A DNA stretch of 46,176 nucleotides, from contig JANYLR010000121.1 in assembly GCA_025363715.1 (NCBI GenBank), positions 1 to 46,176 of the forward strand, given 5' to 3'. Within the stretch, counting starts at the first letter, position 1. Each line of letters begins with the position of its first letter. This document shows positions 16,360 to 25,559 of this stretch, in pieces. This DNA is from Holophagaceae bacterium. GTDB taxonomy: Bacteria; Acidobacteriota; Holophagae; Holophagales; Holophagaceae. The position numbers and the translations under genes were made by a program. The notes beneath the pieces are model-generated. The model made no database searches. It was not told the DNA's origin and saw nothing but the letters and a program-made list of their open reading frames with translations.

Positions 16360-18036
16360 TTACTTCAGTTCAGGGAACTGCTCCTCCCGGAATTCCGTGG
16401 GGGAGTGGGTCTGTTCCGCGGCCCGCTTGCGCAGCTCCACCCGCCGGATCTTGCCGGAGATGGTCTTCGGGAGTTCGCCGAATTCGAGAATGCGGATGCG
16501 CTTGTAGGGCGACAGCCGCTCGCGGATGAATGTGAACAGGGCCAGGGCGGTGGCCCGGTCCGGCGCGCAGCCGGCCCGCAGGATGATGTAGGCCTTGGGC
16601 ACCGCCAGCTTGAGCGGGTCCGGGCTGGGCACGACGGCGGCCTCGGCCACGGAGGGGTGCTCGATGAGGAAGGATTCCAGCTCGAATGGGCTGATGCGGT
16701 AGTCGGAACTCTTGAAGACGTCGTCGGCCCGGCCCACGAAGAACAGGTAGCCGTCCTGATCCCGGGTGGCCACGTCCCCGGTGCGGTAGAAACCCTCGGC
16801 CTCGGCCTTGGCCATCTTCGAGGGATCATCCTTGTAGCCCGCCATAAGGCCCAGGGGCCGGGGGCTCAGCTTGAGGGAAATCTCTCCCTCCTCGGCTTCC
16901 CTGCCTTCTGGATCCAGGAGCACCACCTCGTACCCGGGCAGGGAGCGTCCCATGGAGCCGGCCTTCACCGGCTGGCCCGGCGGGTTGCCCACCTGGGCCG
17001 TGGTTTCCGTCTGGCCATAGCCATCGCGGATGGTGAGGCCCCAGGCCTTCTGCACCTGGTTGATGACCTCGGGGTTCAGGGGTTCGCCCGCGCCGACCAC
17101 TTCCCGGAGCTGTACCTTGAAGGCGGCCAGGTCCTCCTGGATGAACAGGCGCCAGACTGTGGGCGGGGCACAAAGGGTGGTGACGCCCTTGTCGGCGATG
17201 ACCTGGAGGGTAGCGGCGGCGCTGAACCGGGCCGAGCGGTAGACGAAGATGCAGGCCCCGGCATTCCAGGGCGCGAAGAAACTGCTCCAGGCGTGCTTGG
17301 CCCAGCCCGGCGAGCTGATGTTGTAGTGGACGTCACCTTCGCGAAGGCCCACCCAGTACATGGTGCTGAGGTGGCCCACAGGGTAGGACTGGTGGGTATG
17401 GAGCACGAGCTTGGGCTTGGCCGTGGTGCCGGAGGTGAAGTAGAGCAGCATGGGGTCCGAGGCCCGGGTGGGGGCATCCGGCTCGAACGCCGTGGCGCCT
17501 TCGTACAGCGAGGTCATGTCATGCCAGCCCGCCACTGGCGGGCCCACGCAGATGCGGGTGAAGCCGGGATCCATGCCATCGAACTTGCCCGTCTGGGCCG
17601 CATCCACCACCAGGTGCCGGATGCCGCCCCGGTCGATGCGGTCCAGGATGTCTGCCTGGGACAGCAGCAGGGTGGAAGGCACGAGCACGGCCCCCATCTT
17701 GATGCAGGCCAGCATGATCTCCCAGAGGGGCAGTACGTTGTCCAGCATGACCAGGACACCGTCCCCGCGCCGGACCCCCAGGGCCCTCAGGGCATTGGCG
17801 ACCTGGTTGCTGCGGCGGGACAACTCCTCGAAGCTGACTTTTGTTTCAGCGCCGCTCTCCTCGACGATCCAGAGCGCCGGCCGCGCGTTGCCCACGGCAT
17901 AGGCATCGAAATGGTCGAGGGCCCAGTTGAAGGTTTCCAGCAGGGGCCAGCGAAACTCCCTGTAGGCAGCCTCACGGTCGTCCCGGAGCCGGATCATCAA
18001 ATCCCGTGCAGCGAGAAAAGCCTCGCGTCCACTCAT
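16360..18036 (-). CDS. AMP-forming acyl-CoA synthetase (ligase)
   Basis: The 558-residue protein has the ANL-family P-loop LYFTSGTTAKPKLVLHTH, the A5 motif DGYGQTETT, the A7/A8 region YRTGDVATRDQDGYLFFVGR and the C-terminal catalytic lysine in LPKTISGKIRR. It resembles the medium-chain or aromatic acyl-CoA synthetase branch. The reaction is acid plus ATP plus CoA to acyl-CoA. The PKTxSGK lysine is the site acetylated by Pat-type enzymes in related ligases, and a Pat-like gene starts divergently 124 bp away. AGGAGG stands directly before the ATG. The substrate cannot be fixed from sequence. Confidence 0.93.
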   Translation of the reverse strand: MSGREAFLAARDLMIRLRDDREAAYREFRWPLLETFNWALDHFDAYAVGNARPALWIVEESGAETKVSFEELSRRSNQVANALRALGVRRGDGVLVMLDNVLPLWEIMLACIKMGAVLVPSTLLLSQADILDRIDRGGIRHLVVDAAQTGKFDGMDPGFTRICVGPPVAGWHDMTSLYEGATAFEPDAPTRASDPMLLYFTSGTTAKPKLVLHTHQSYPVGHLSTMYWVGLREGDVHYNISSPGWAKHAWSSFFAPWNAGACIFVYRSARFSAAATLQVIADKGVTTLCAPPTVWRLFIQEDLAAFKVQLREVVGAGEPLNPEVINQVQKAWGLTIRDGYGQTETTAQVGNPPGQPVKAGSMGRSLPGYEVVLLDPEGREAEEGEISLKLSPRPLGLMAGYKDDPSKMAKAEAEGFYRTGDVATRDQDGYLFFVGRADDVFKSSDYRISPFELESFLIEHPSVAEAAVVPSPDPLKLAVPKAYIILRAGCAPDRATALALFTFIRERLSPYKRIRILEFGELPKTISGKIRRVELRKRAAEQTHSPTEFREEQFPELK

Positions 18037-18062
18037 GGAACCCTCCTGGATAAATTGGTCGT

Positions 18063-18080
18063 TCAGCCAATCTAGGCTGA
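18063..18080. promoter_or_regulatory. Inverted repeat in the divergent promoter region, possible operator
   Basis: TCAGCC-AATCTA-GGCTGA is a perfect 6-bp palindrome with a 6-bp spacer, placed between the divergent acyl-CoA synthetase and acetyltransferase genes, 27 bases from the synthetase start. Such a site could bind a TetR- or GntR-type repressor of fatty-acid genes. No regulator gene is adjacent. Confidence 0.4.
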
Positions 18081-18160
18081 CGCGGCCCGACCGTCTAGGA
18101 GCTCTGTCATGGCTCCCGGGATGAAAGCGAGGGTTCGGGCAGGCCGGATGAAAGGCGGCC

Positions 18161-20641
18161 GTGATAGGGTGGTCGCATCACACCAGATACACGGGGCTTC
18201 TTGTGTTCAGCATCATTCCAGAGGGGGCAGCCTACCGGGAATTCGTCCTGCTGAAGGACGGCCGGGGCGTGCTCCTCCGGGTCGCTTCCGCCGAGGACAT
18301 CGACCGGGTGGATGGCTTCATCCGCGGCCTATCCCGGGAAAGTCTGGCCATGCGCTTCATGGGCGGCGTGGCCAGCGTCCCTCGCAAATTCGTGGAAGAA
18401 CTCTGTACCCCCAACCTCCACCTGCAGGCCTGCCTGCTTGCCGTGGAGGGCGAAGGGGAGGAACAGCAGGTGCTGGGCCTGGGCAACTACATCGGCGGCG
18501 GGGGGACCGTCGCCGAGGTGGCCTTCATGATCGGCGACACCCACCAGGGGCGGGGCATCGGCACCCTGATCCTGGAGCGGCTGGCGGGACTGGCGGCGGG
18601 GGCTGGCTACCTGGGCTTCGAGGCGGAGCACCTGTCCGGGAACAAGAAAATGGGCAACGTCTTCATGGACACCGGCTTCGAGACCCGGCGGGCCATGGAG
18701 GATGGCATCGTCCACGTGCACTTCCCCCTGAGCGCCCCAGAGGCCCTGCGGGAGCGCGCTGACCTGCGGGAGCGGGTGGCCACGGCCAACTCCCTGGTGC
18801 CCCTCCTGCGACCACGGGTGGTGGCTGTGGTGGGCGCCTCCCGGGATCCCGGCTCTGTGGGCAACACCATCTTCCGCAACATCCTCCAGAGCCGCTTCCA
18901 GGGCTCGGTCTATCCGGTCAATCCGAAGGCCAGCTCCATCGAGGGGGTGCAGGCCTTTCCTTCTCTGGCCGCCCTCCCGGAGACCCCGGATCTGGTCATC
19001 CTGGCCGTGCCGGCCACCAAGGTGTCCGCCCTCGCGAAGCGGGCCCTGGAGCGGGGCGCCCGGGGGCTTCTGGTCCTAGGGGCTGGGTTCGCGGAAACGG
19101 GACCGGAAGGGGCCCGGCGGCAGGAGCGGCTGCTCCGGTTGACCCGCAGTCATGGGGCGCGCCTGGTGGGCCCCAACTGCCTGGGGCTGCTGAACACCCA
19201 CGGGGCCATCCAGCTGAACGCCAGCCTGGCCGCGGCCATGCCGCCCCGCGGTCGGATCGGCTTCTTCAGCCATTCCGGCGCCCTGGGCGTGGTCATCCTG
19301 CAGTACGCGGCCGAGCGCGGCCTGGGCTTCTCCACCTTCGTTTCCGCCGGCAACCGGGCGGACGTCTCCGGGAATGACCTGCTCCAGTACTGGGACGAGG
19401 ACCCGGACACGGACCTGGCCCTGCTCTACCTGGAGACCTTCGGGAATCCCCGGCGCTTCGCCCGGCTGGCCCGACGGATCTCCCGGCGCAAGCCGATCCT
19501 GTGCGTCAAGAGCGCCCGGAGCCATGCCGGACGGCGCGTGGCCCTGGCCCACATCGCGGCGGCCCCCCGGGACGACGCGGAAGTGGAGGCCCTCTTCCAT
19601 CAGGCGGGCATGATCCGGGCCGACACCCTGGTAGATCTGTTCGATATCGCCCAGCTCCTGACCAACCAGCCCCTGCCCCGGGGAAACCGCGTGGCCATCG
19701 TCAGCAATTCAGGCGGCGTCGCCACCATTTGCGCGGATGCCTGCGAAACCCACGGCATGGAGATCTCGGGAACCGGCGTGGTGAACCTCCACGCCATGGC
19801 CACGCCGGAGCATTACGAGCAGGCCTGCAGGGAGGCTCTGGAGCATCCCCAGGTGGACGCCCTCATCGCCTCCTTCGCCTGCGTGGGCTCCTGCGACCCC
19901 GACATGGTGGCCAGGGCCATCCGCCGCGGCGCGGTGCGGGCCGAACAGACCACCGGCATCGCCAAGCCAACCCTGCTCTCCCTCATGGGCGTCAGTGGCG
20001 CGGTGTCGGTGGGGTCCGCCGCGCTGGGCGACAGCGGTGGCAAGCACCGCACCTTCCCCTCGTACCGCTTTCCGGAATCGGCGGCTCTGGCCCTCTCCAA
20101 GGTGGTGGAGTACGCGCGGTTCCGCATGCAACCCCCCGGACGGATCCTGGGCTATGCGGACCTGAATGCCGGCGAGGCCCGACGACGGGTGGAACAACTC
20201 GTGGAGGGCTTTCCGACCCCCTCGCCCACGACCTTCTCGGAGGCTGAAAGCCGGGAGCTCATGGCCTCCTTTGGCATTCCCATCGTCGAAGCGGGAGAAC
20301 CAAAGAATCAGAAGGGACCCCACCTCTCGCTTCACCTGTCGTCAGACCCGGACTTCGGACCCATCTGGCGGTTCCACCGCCAGGGCGTGGGCTCCATCCT
20401 CCGCATCACCCCGCTCACGGACCTCGATATCGCCGATGTCCTCGAAAGGATGCATCTGCGCCCCTCCAGCGCGCTGGGGGAGACCCTGGGCCGCCTGACC
20501 CAGCTGGTGGAAGAGCTGCCCTGGCTCTGCTGCCTGGAAGCCCAGGTGGCCATCAAGGGGGATACAGGCTCCCTTGGCCCGCTGCCCCTGCAGCCTGATC
20601 TGCGCCTAACCTTCGCCCAGGCCAGCTCCCGGAAACTCTGA
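18161..20641 (+). CDS. Pat-like protein: GNAT acetyltransferase fused to acyl-CoA synthetase (NDP-forming) domains
   Basis: The 826-residue protein begins with a GNAT domain (about residues 25-190; acetyl-CoA loop THQGRGIGTLIL). It continues with a CoA-binding domain (VVAVVGASRDPGSVGN) and a succinyl-CoA-ligase-like domain (GFFSHSGALGVVILQYAAE, SNSGGVATICADACE). The C-terminal ATP-grasp part is reduced to about 110 residues and lacks the ATP-binding stretch seen in active ligases; only a DPDFGPIWRFHRQGVG piece remains. Pat enzymes acetylate the catalytic lysine of acyl-CoA synthetases. The first codon is uncertain: GTG 18161 or GTG 18203. CBS-ACT and deacetylase genes follow, as in acuABC. 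Confidence 0.88.
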   Translation: MIGWSHHTRYTGLLVFSIIPEGAAYREFVLLKDGRGVLLRVASAEDIDRVDGFIRGLSRESLAMRFMGGVASVPRKFVEELCTPNLHLQACLLAVEGEGEEQQVLGLGNYIGGGGTVAEVAFMIGDTHQGRGIGTLILERLAGLAAGAGYLGFEAEHLSGNKKMGNVFMDTGFETRRAMEDGIVHVHFPLSAPEALRERADLRERVATANSLVPLLRPRVVAVVGASRDPGSVGNTIFRNILQSRFQGSVYPVNPKASSIEGVQAFPSLAALPETPDLVILAVPATKVSALAKRALERGARGLLVLGAGFAETGPEGARRQERLLRLTRSHGARLVGPNCLGLLNTHGAIQLNASLAAAMPPRGRIGFFSHSGALGVVILQYAAERGLGFSTFVSAGNRADVSGNDLLQYWDEDPDTDLALLYLETFGNPRRFARLARRISRRKPILCVKSARSHAGRRVALAHIAAAPRDDAEVEALFHQAGMIRADTLVDLFDIAQLLTNQPLPRGNRVAIVSNSGGVATICADACETHGMEISGTGVVNLHAMATPEHYEQACREALEHPQVDALIASFACVGSCDPDMVARAIRRGAVRAEQTTGIAKPTLLSLMGVSGAVSVGSAALGDSGGKHRTFPSYRFPESAALALSKVVEYARFRMQPPGRILGYADLNAGEARRRVEQLVEGFPTPSPTTFSEAESRELMASFGIPIVEAGEPKNQKGPHLSLHLSSDPDFGPIWRFHRQGVGSILRITPLTDLDIADVLERMHLRPSSALGETLGRLTQLVEELPWLCCLEAQVAIKGDTGSLGPLPLQPDLRLTFAQASSRKL

Positions 20642-20670
20642 ATACGAATCCTGGATTGAGGGGAGTCACC

Positions 20671-21303
20671 ATGCTCGTGAAGGAAGTGATGCGGAAGCCA
20701 GTGACCGTGGTTCCGGTCGGAGCCACCCTTGGCGAGGCCAACCAGATCCTCCAATCCCGGGGTATCCGCCACCTGCCCGTGGTGAACCAGGGGCGCCTGG
20801 TGGGGGTCCTGACCGATCGAGACATCCGCTTCGCCACCAGCAACCTCTTCCATACCCCCCTCGGTGAAAGCGATCTGGTTTCCCTCGCCATGAGCGGCCA
20901 TCCCCTGACGGCGGATCCCCTGGATCCTGTGGAGGATGCTGCTCGGATCATGCGGGAGCACAAGATCGGGTGCCTGCCGGTCGTGGATGGCACCGAGCTG
21001 GTGGGCATCCTCACGGGCATGGACCTGCTGGATGCCCTGATGACCCTCACGGGCGTGACCAAACCATCTTCCCGGCTCGAGGTGAGCCTCATGGACCAGC
21101 CTGGCGAGTTGGCCCGCCTGACGGCCTTCCTCGCCGGCCGGCACGTCAACGTCCACTCCGTCCTTACCTACCCCACCCCGGACGCCACCGTGCGCACGGT
21201 CCTGCGGGTGGATTCGCAACAGATCCGGCCCCTGGCCGAGGACCTCCGCGGGGCCGGGTTCACCATCCTCTGGCCCCTGCCGAAGCCCCGACCGAACCCA
21301 TGA
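20671..21303 (+). CDS. AcuB-like CBS-pair and ACT domain protein
   Basis: The 210-residue protein has two CBS motifs, MLVKEVMRKPVTVVPVGATL to about residue 60 and a second ending DGTELVGILTGMDLLDAL (about residues 75-130). An ACT-like domain follows (LEVSLMDQPGELARLTAFLA, about 137-205). This order is that of AcuB from Bacillus. CBS pairs usually bind adenine nucleotides, so it may couple energy state to the flanking acetyltransferase and deacetylase. The ATG at 20671 follows GGGGAG at good distance; the gene begins 29 bp after the acetyltransferase and overlaps the deacetylase start by ATGA. Confidence 0.88.
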   Translation: MLVKEVMRKPVTVVPVGATLGEANQILQSRGIRHLPVVNQGRLVGVLTDRDIRFATSNLFHTPLGESDLVSLAMSGHPLTADPLDPVEDAARIMREHKIGCLPVVDGTELVGILTGMDLLDALMTLTGVTKPSSRLEVSLMDQPGELARLTAFLAGRHVNVHSVLTYPTPDATVRTVLRVDSQQIRPLAEDLRGAGFTILWPLPKPRPNP

Positions 21304-22433
21304 CGGCCCTGATCCACCGGCCGGAGTATGCCGGGTACGACTTCGGTCCTGGGCATCCCTTCACGCCCAGCCGGCTGGCCATGGTCCTGGATCTGATCCG
21401 GTGCCTGGGGCATCCAGTCCCGATCATCGCGGCGCCCCTGGCGACCCGGGAGGAGATCCTTACCGTTCATGACGAAGCCTATGTGGCGATGGTCGAGGCC
21501 TTGGATCGGGGGGAGACTCCGCCCGAAGCTGAAGGATTCGGACTGGGCACGCCGGACAATCCCATCTTTCCCGGCATGGACCTCGCCACCCGGTGGCTGG
21601 TGGGTGGGACCCTCCACGGGGCACGGCTGCTGATGGACGGCGCCGAAACCCGCGTGCTGCAGCTGGGCGGGGGGCTGCACCACGCCCAGAAGGACCGGGC
21701 CGCGGGTTTCTGCCTGTACAACGATCTGGCGGTGGCCATCCGGGCCTTCGTGGACCACGGCTGGCGCGTGGCTTACCTGGATATCGACCTCCATCACGGT
21801 GACGGGGTCCAGAAACTGTTCTACGACCAGGACAAAGTGCTGACCATCAGTCTTCACGAAACCGGACACTACCTCTACCCAGGCACCGGCCACATCCAGG
21901 AATTGGGCGCCGGGTCGGCGCGGGGCCTCAGCGTGAACGTCCCCTTCGAGCCCTTCACGGAATCCGAAAGCTACCTGGAGGCCTTCGAAGACGTGGTCCC
22001 CCGAACCCTGGAACAGTTCTCGCCCCATGTCCTGGTGGTCCAGGCTGGCGCGGATGCCCACTTCGCCGATCTCATGGGCGACCTCGCCCTGACAACCCAG
22101 ACCTTCGAAAAGCTCTACCGAAGGATTCTCGATCTGGCCGGTGAGCACACCCAGGGCCGGGTGCTCGTCACCCTGGGCGGCGGCTACGACAACCAGGTGG
22201 TCGCCCGGGTCTGGACCCTCCTCTACCTCACCCTGATGGAGCTCCCCATCCCCGATCAGCTCCCCGGGGAATGGCTGGAACGCTGGCAACATCTTCTGGG
22301 AGATGAGACGGGCCTGACACTCCACGATCCGGTGCCGGCCTTCCCCGAATTTCCGGGCCGGGATGAGCGCGCCCGCCGCAACCGGGACGTCGTCGCCCGC
22401 CTGCTGGATTCCCTGCTCCGCTACTGGTTCTGA
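21300..22433 (+). CDS. AcuC-type histone deacetylase family protein
   Basis: The 377-residue protein has the class I deacetylase motifs: GGGLHHAQKDRAAGFCLYND with the catalytic His pair, YLDIDLHHGDGVQ with Asp and His zinc ligands, the QAGADAH motif with the third zinc ligand region, and TLGGGYDNQVVARVW near the end. AcuC removes acetyl groups from the catalytic lysine of acetyl-CoA synthetase in Bacillus. Length and motif order are normal. Its start overlaps the CBS-ACT gene, so the pair is translated together. The acetyltransferase, sensor and deacetylase in one operon form a complete reversible-acetylation set. Confidence 0.92.
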   Translation: MTALIHRPEYAGYDFGPGHPFTPSRLAMVLDLIRCLGHPVPIIAAPLATREEILTVHDEAYVAMVEALDRGETPPEAEGFGLGTPDNPIFPGMDLATRWLVGGTLHGARLLMDGAETRVLQLGGGLHHAQKDRAAGFCLYNDLAVAIRAFVDHGWRVAYLDIDLHHGDGVQKLFYDQDKVLTISLHETGHYLYPGTGHIQELGAGSARGLSVNVPFEPFTESESYLEAFEDVVPRTLEQFSPHVLVVQAGADAHFADLMGDLALTTQTFEKLYRRILDLAGEHTQGRVLVTLGGGYDNQVVARVWTLLYLTLMELPIPDQLPGEWLERWQHLLGDETGLTLHDPVPAFPEFPGRDERARRNRDVVARLLDSLLRYWF

Positions 22434-22469
22434 GCTCGTCTCGGGGCAGCCTTCCGCTATCCTCGAAGG

Positions 22470-23057
22470 ATGATCGGACGTCTGCGCGGTGAACTCATCC
22501 AGAAACTGCCGAACCTGGCCCTCGTCGAATGCGCCGGGGTGGGCTATGCCGCGGCCATCAGCCTTTCCACCTATGGGCTGCTGCCGGAAGCGGGCTCCCA
22601 GGTGGTGCTGCACACGGAACTCCTGGTGCGGGAAAACGAGATCTCGCTGCTGGGGTTTTCCTCAACCCAGGAACGGGAACTCTACCGGATGCTGGTGAAG
22701 GTGGACGGCGTGGGTCCGAAGCTGGCCCTGGCAGCCCTGGGGGCCCTGTCCCTGGAGGATCTGGTGCGGGCCATCCGGACCCGGGACGTGAAGGTGCTGG
22801 TCCGCATCCCCGGCGTGGGGAAGAAGACGGCCGAAAAGATGTGCTTCGAGCTTTCCGAGAAGATGGGCGGCCTGTCGGGTCTGGATGGTCTTTCCGGCGT
22901 GCCCTCCGACGACCCCTGGGAAGGCAGCCTGCGCTCGGCCTTGACCAACCTCGGTTTCCGCGAGGATGCGGTGCTGCCGGTGGTGGCGGAACTGCGCACC
23001 TCGAAACCACCTCTGGCGGAAGCCATCCGCCAGGCCTTGAAGGCCCTGCAGCGATGA
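22470..23057 (+). CDS. ruvA: Holliday junction branch migration protein RuvA
   Basis: The 195-residue protein begins MIGRLRGELIQKLPNLALVE with the OB-fold, followed by the first helix-hairpin-helix (YRMLVKVDGVGPKLALAALG) and the second (VRIPGVGKKTAEKMCFEL). The C-terminal domain III (ALTNLGFREDAVLPVVAEL) binds RuvB. Length matches the family. No ruvB or ruvC is next to it. The stop overlaps the next start by ATGA. Confidence 0.97.
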   Translation: MIGRLRGELIQKLPNLALVECAGVGYAAAISLSTYGLLPEAGSQVVLHTELLVRENEISLLGFSSTQERELYRMLVKVDGVGPKLALAALGALSLEDLVRAIRTRDVKVLVRIPGVGKKTAEKMCFELSEKMGGLSGLDGLSGVPSDDPWEGSLRSALTNLGFREDAVLPVVAELRTSKPPLAEAIRQALKALQR

Positions 23058-23989
23058 GCATCCGCATTCTGGCCACGTCCCCCCTGGTGGGCCCCGCCTT
23101 GTCTGAGTTGGGCGCCCGGTTCCCGGAGCTGCGCCTCGCGTCCTTCCGCTCACCGGAATGGAACGCCGCCCTGCCTGAGGCCAAGGCTTTGGTGGTGGTG
23201 CTCTCCGATGCGCTCACGGAGGCCGATCTGGATGCGGCGCCCCAACTCAGGGCCATCGGCACCCTGTCCGTCGGCGTGAATCACCTGCCGGTGGCAGGCT
23301 GCCAATCCCGCGGTATCGCCGTGGTGAATACGCCGGATGTCCTGACGGATGCCACTGCGGACCTGGCCCTGACCCTGTTGCTGACCCTGACGCGACGGGT
23401 GGCCGAAGGGGAGGCCCTGGTCCGCTCCAACCAATGGAAGGGCTGGGAGCCCGATCAATTGCTGGGTTCCAGCATCGCTGGCAAATGTTGCGGCATCCTC
23501 GGCAGCGGCCCCATCGGCCTGGCCTTCGCCCGCCGGTCCTGGGCCTTGGGCATGAGGCCCCTGTTCTGGGATCGGGAAGGCCGCGGTGGCGACGTGGATT
23601 TCGGCGCAGCCCGGGGGCCGCGCCTGGCCCTGTCGGAGCTGCTTTCCAGAAGCGCTGTCCTGTCCATCCACTGCCCGCTCACGGAGCAGACCCGCCACCT
23701 GCTGGATCGCGAAGCGCTGGCGCGACTGCCCAAGGGGGCCATCCTCATCAACACGGCCCGCGGGGGCATCCTGGATGAAGACGCCGCCATCGATCTGCTG
23801 ATGACGGGCCGCCTGGGCGGCGCGGGCTTGGATGTCTACGAGGGTGAGCCCCGGATCAATCCGCGCTGGCTGCTGGCGCCCCGCACCGTGCTACTGCCCC
23901 ACCTCGGATCGGCCACGGTGGAAACCCGCGAGGCGATGGCGCAACTCCTTTGCGATGGACTCGCCGCCGCGTTGTCCACCTCCAGGTGA
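23054..23989 (+). CDS. D-isomer specific 2-hydroxyacid dehydrogenase
   Basis: The 311-residue protein has the NAD-binding Rossmann motif CGILGSGPIGLAFARR, the family motifs HCPLTEQTRHLLD, LPKGAILINTARGGILDEDA and the active-site His in LLPHLGSATVETRE, with the Glu in DVYEGEPRINP. It reduces a 2-keto acid such as glyoxylate or hydroxypyruvate with NAD(P)H. Exact substrate cannot be told. It overlaps ruvA by four bases, so both are on one transcript with the TPR gene that follows. Confidence 0.92.
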   Translation: MSIRILATSPLVGPALSELGARFPELRLASFRSPEWNAALPEAKALVVVLSDALTEADLDAAPQLRAIGTLSVGVNHLPVAGCQSRGIAVVNTPDVLTDATADLALTLLLTLTRRVAEGEALVRSNQWKGWEPDQLLGSSIAGKCCGILGSGPIGLAFARRSWALGMRPLFWDREGRGGDVDFGAARGPRLALSELLSRSAVLSIHCPLTEQTRHLLDREALARLPKGAILINTARGGILDEDAAIDLLMTGRLGGAGLDVYEGEPRINPRWLLAPRTVLLPHLGSATVETREAMAQLLCDGLAAALSTSR

Positions 23990-24017
23990 TACCCTGGACT
24001 CCCTCACGAGGCATCCC

Positions 24018-25559
24018 ATGGCACGCCCCTGGCTCAAGCTGCTAGACCCCGGCCTGACGGCGCTCAAGACCGCCGCAGGAACCTCCTTTGAAGACAGGCT
24101 TGCCCTGGCTCGCGCCTTCAACGGACGCGCCCGCCATGAGGAGGCCCAGGAGCTTCTCGACCAGCTGCTGGCCGAGGATCGCTCCCACACGGAAGCCTGG
24201 TTCGAACGGCTGCTTTGTTTCAGCGACCACGCTGGCGAAGAGGAGGGCCTGGAGCTGCTGGGCATGCTGGAATCCCTCCGGGACGAATACCCCGGCGAAG
24301 GCGGTCACCTCCGCAACCTCGGCTACCTGCGGCTGCTCATGCAGGATCTCGATGGCGCTGAGCTCGCTCTCCAGCAGGCCCTGACCCTGAATGGTCAGGA
24401 CCCGAAAGCCCTGGAACTGGCTGGCCTCGTGCAGCTGCATTTGAACCACGCCTCCGAAGCCAAGGCCTGGTTGCTGAAGGCCCTCAGCCTTAACCCCAAG
24501 GATCCACGCACGCTGCGCCTCCTGGCCATCGCCATGGAACAACTGGGTGATTTGGTGGGAGCCGAGGCCCAGCTGGTGGCGGCCCTCCGCTGCGAGGAGT
24601 ACTACTACTGGGGTTGGCATGCCCTGGGTGAATTGCTACTGAAGCGGGGCGAGCTGGCCGAGGGATTGCGCTGCATCCAGCGGGCCCGCACCCTGCATGT
24701 CTGCGACCCCGCCAGCTACTTCATCCTCGCGGAGATCTTCAGCGAGCAGGGCCACCTCGAACTGGCCCAGGGCCAGCTGCATACCCTCATGCTGCTGGCG
24801 CCGCCCGCGACGGTGCTGGCCGAGGCCCAGGCCCTGCTGGGTGAACTGAAGCGGGACATGGGCGACCGGGACGGTGCCGTCTCCTACTTCAGCCTCGCCA
24901 CGGAAACCGATCCGGACGCCGCGAATCCCTGGGCGGCCCTGGGCGATATGGCGCGGGAGGAGTGCCGCTGGGATGACGCCCTCCGCTGCTATCGCGAGGC
25001 CCTCATGCGCGAGCCCGACGCCGCGGATCTGCAGGTCCAGCTAGGCTATGTGCTGGTGGAGACCCGCCAGGGCACCGCCGCCGAGCAGGCCTTCCTGCAG
25101 GCCCTGGAACTGGACCCCGGTGAGTACAGTGCCTACCTGGGCCTATCCGAGGTCTACCGCTTCGCCAACCGCCGCGAGGATCAGATGAGCATGGTGGAGC
25201 AGGCCATGGCCCTCGCCCCCCAGGACGCCGACGTCTGGAACGCCAAGGGCGTCGCTCTCGAAGTCACCAAGCGCTGGAAGGAGGCCACCGAGGCCTATGA
25301 GCAGGCGCTCGAGCTCGAGCCCCATCACCGCAAGGCGGCGAACAATCTCGGTTTCGTCCTTGAGAAGCGTATGAACAACAGCGAGCCGGAGCTCCGCGCC
25401 CGGGCCACCGAGGCCTGGAGGCAGCGGCTCCTTATCTGCCGTGATGAAGACCAGAGTCTGAAGATGGCCACCGATCACCTGACGAATCTGGGGGTGGAGG
25501 ACGCCACCATTCGCGAATGGTTGCGACCCGGCTTCCTCGCGGCGGAATTGCAGGAGTGA
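24018..25559 (+). CDS. TPR-repeat protein
   Basis: The 513-residue protein is built almost wholly of tetratricopeptide repeats (ARAFNGRARHEEAQELLDQL, ALTLNGQDPKALELAGLVQL, ALSLNPKDPRTLRLLAIAME, EALMREPDAADLQVQLGYVL, ALELEPHHRKAANNLGFVLE). There is no signal peptide or membrane segment, so it is probably a cytoplasmic scaffold. ATG 24018 is chosen because GAGG lies six bases before it and the N-terminus (MARPWLKLLDPG) is compact; a longer frame back into the dehydrogenase is not credible. Partner unknown. Confidence 0.85.
   Translation: MARPWLKLLDPGLTALKTAAGTSFEDRLALARAFNGRARHEEAQELLDQLLAEDRSHTEAWFERLLCFSDHAGEEEGLELLGMLESLRDEYPGEGGHLRNLGYLRLLMQDLDGAELALQQALTLNGQDPKALELAGLVQLHLNHASEAKAWLLKALSLNPKDPRTLRLLAIAMEQLGDLVGAEAQLVAALRCEEYYYWGWHALGELLLKRGELAEGLRCIQRARTLHVCDPASYFILAEIFSEQGHLELAQGQLHTLMLLAPPATVLAEAQALLGELKRDMGDRDGAVSYFSLATETDPDAANPWAALGDMAREECRWDDALRCYREALMREPDAADLQVQLGYVLVETRQGTAAEQAFLQALELDPGEYSAYLGLSEVYRFANRREDQMSMVEQAMALAPQDADVWNAKGVALEVTKRWKEATEAYEQALELEPHHRKAANNLGFVLEKRMNNSEPELRARATEAWRQRLLICRDEDQSLKMATDHLTNLGVEDATIREWLRPGFLAAELQE

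Noticed and set aside
14278..18075. A 1265-codon open frame on the plus strand opposite the acyl-CoA dehydrogenase and synthetase genes
   Set aside because: It is the antisense shadow of two clear enzymes in GC-rich DNA; its translation is low-complexity and matches nothing.
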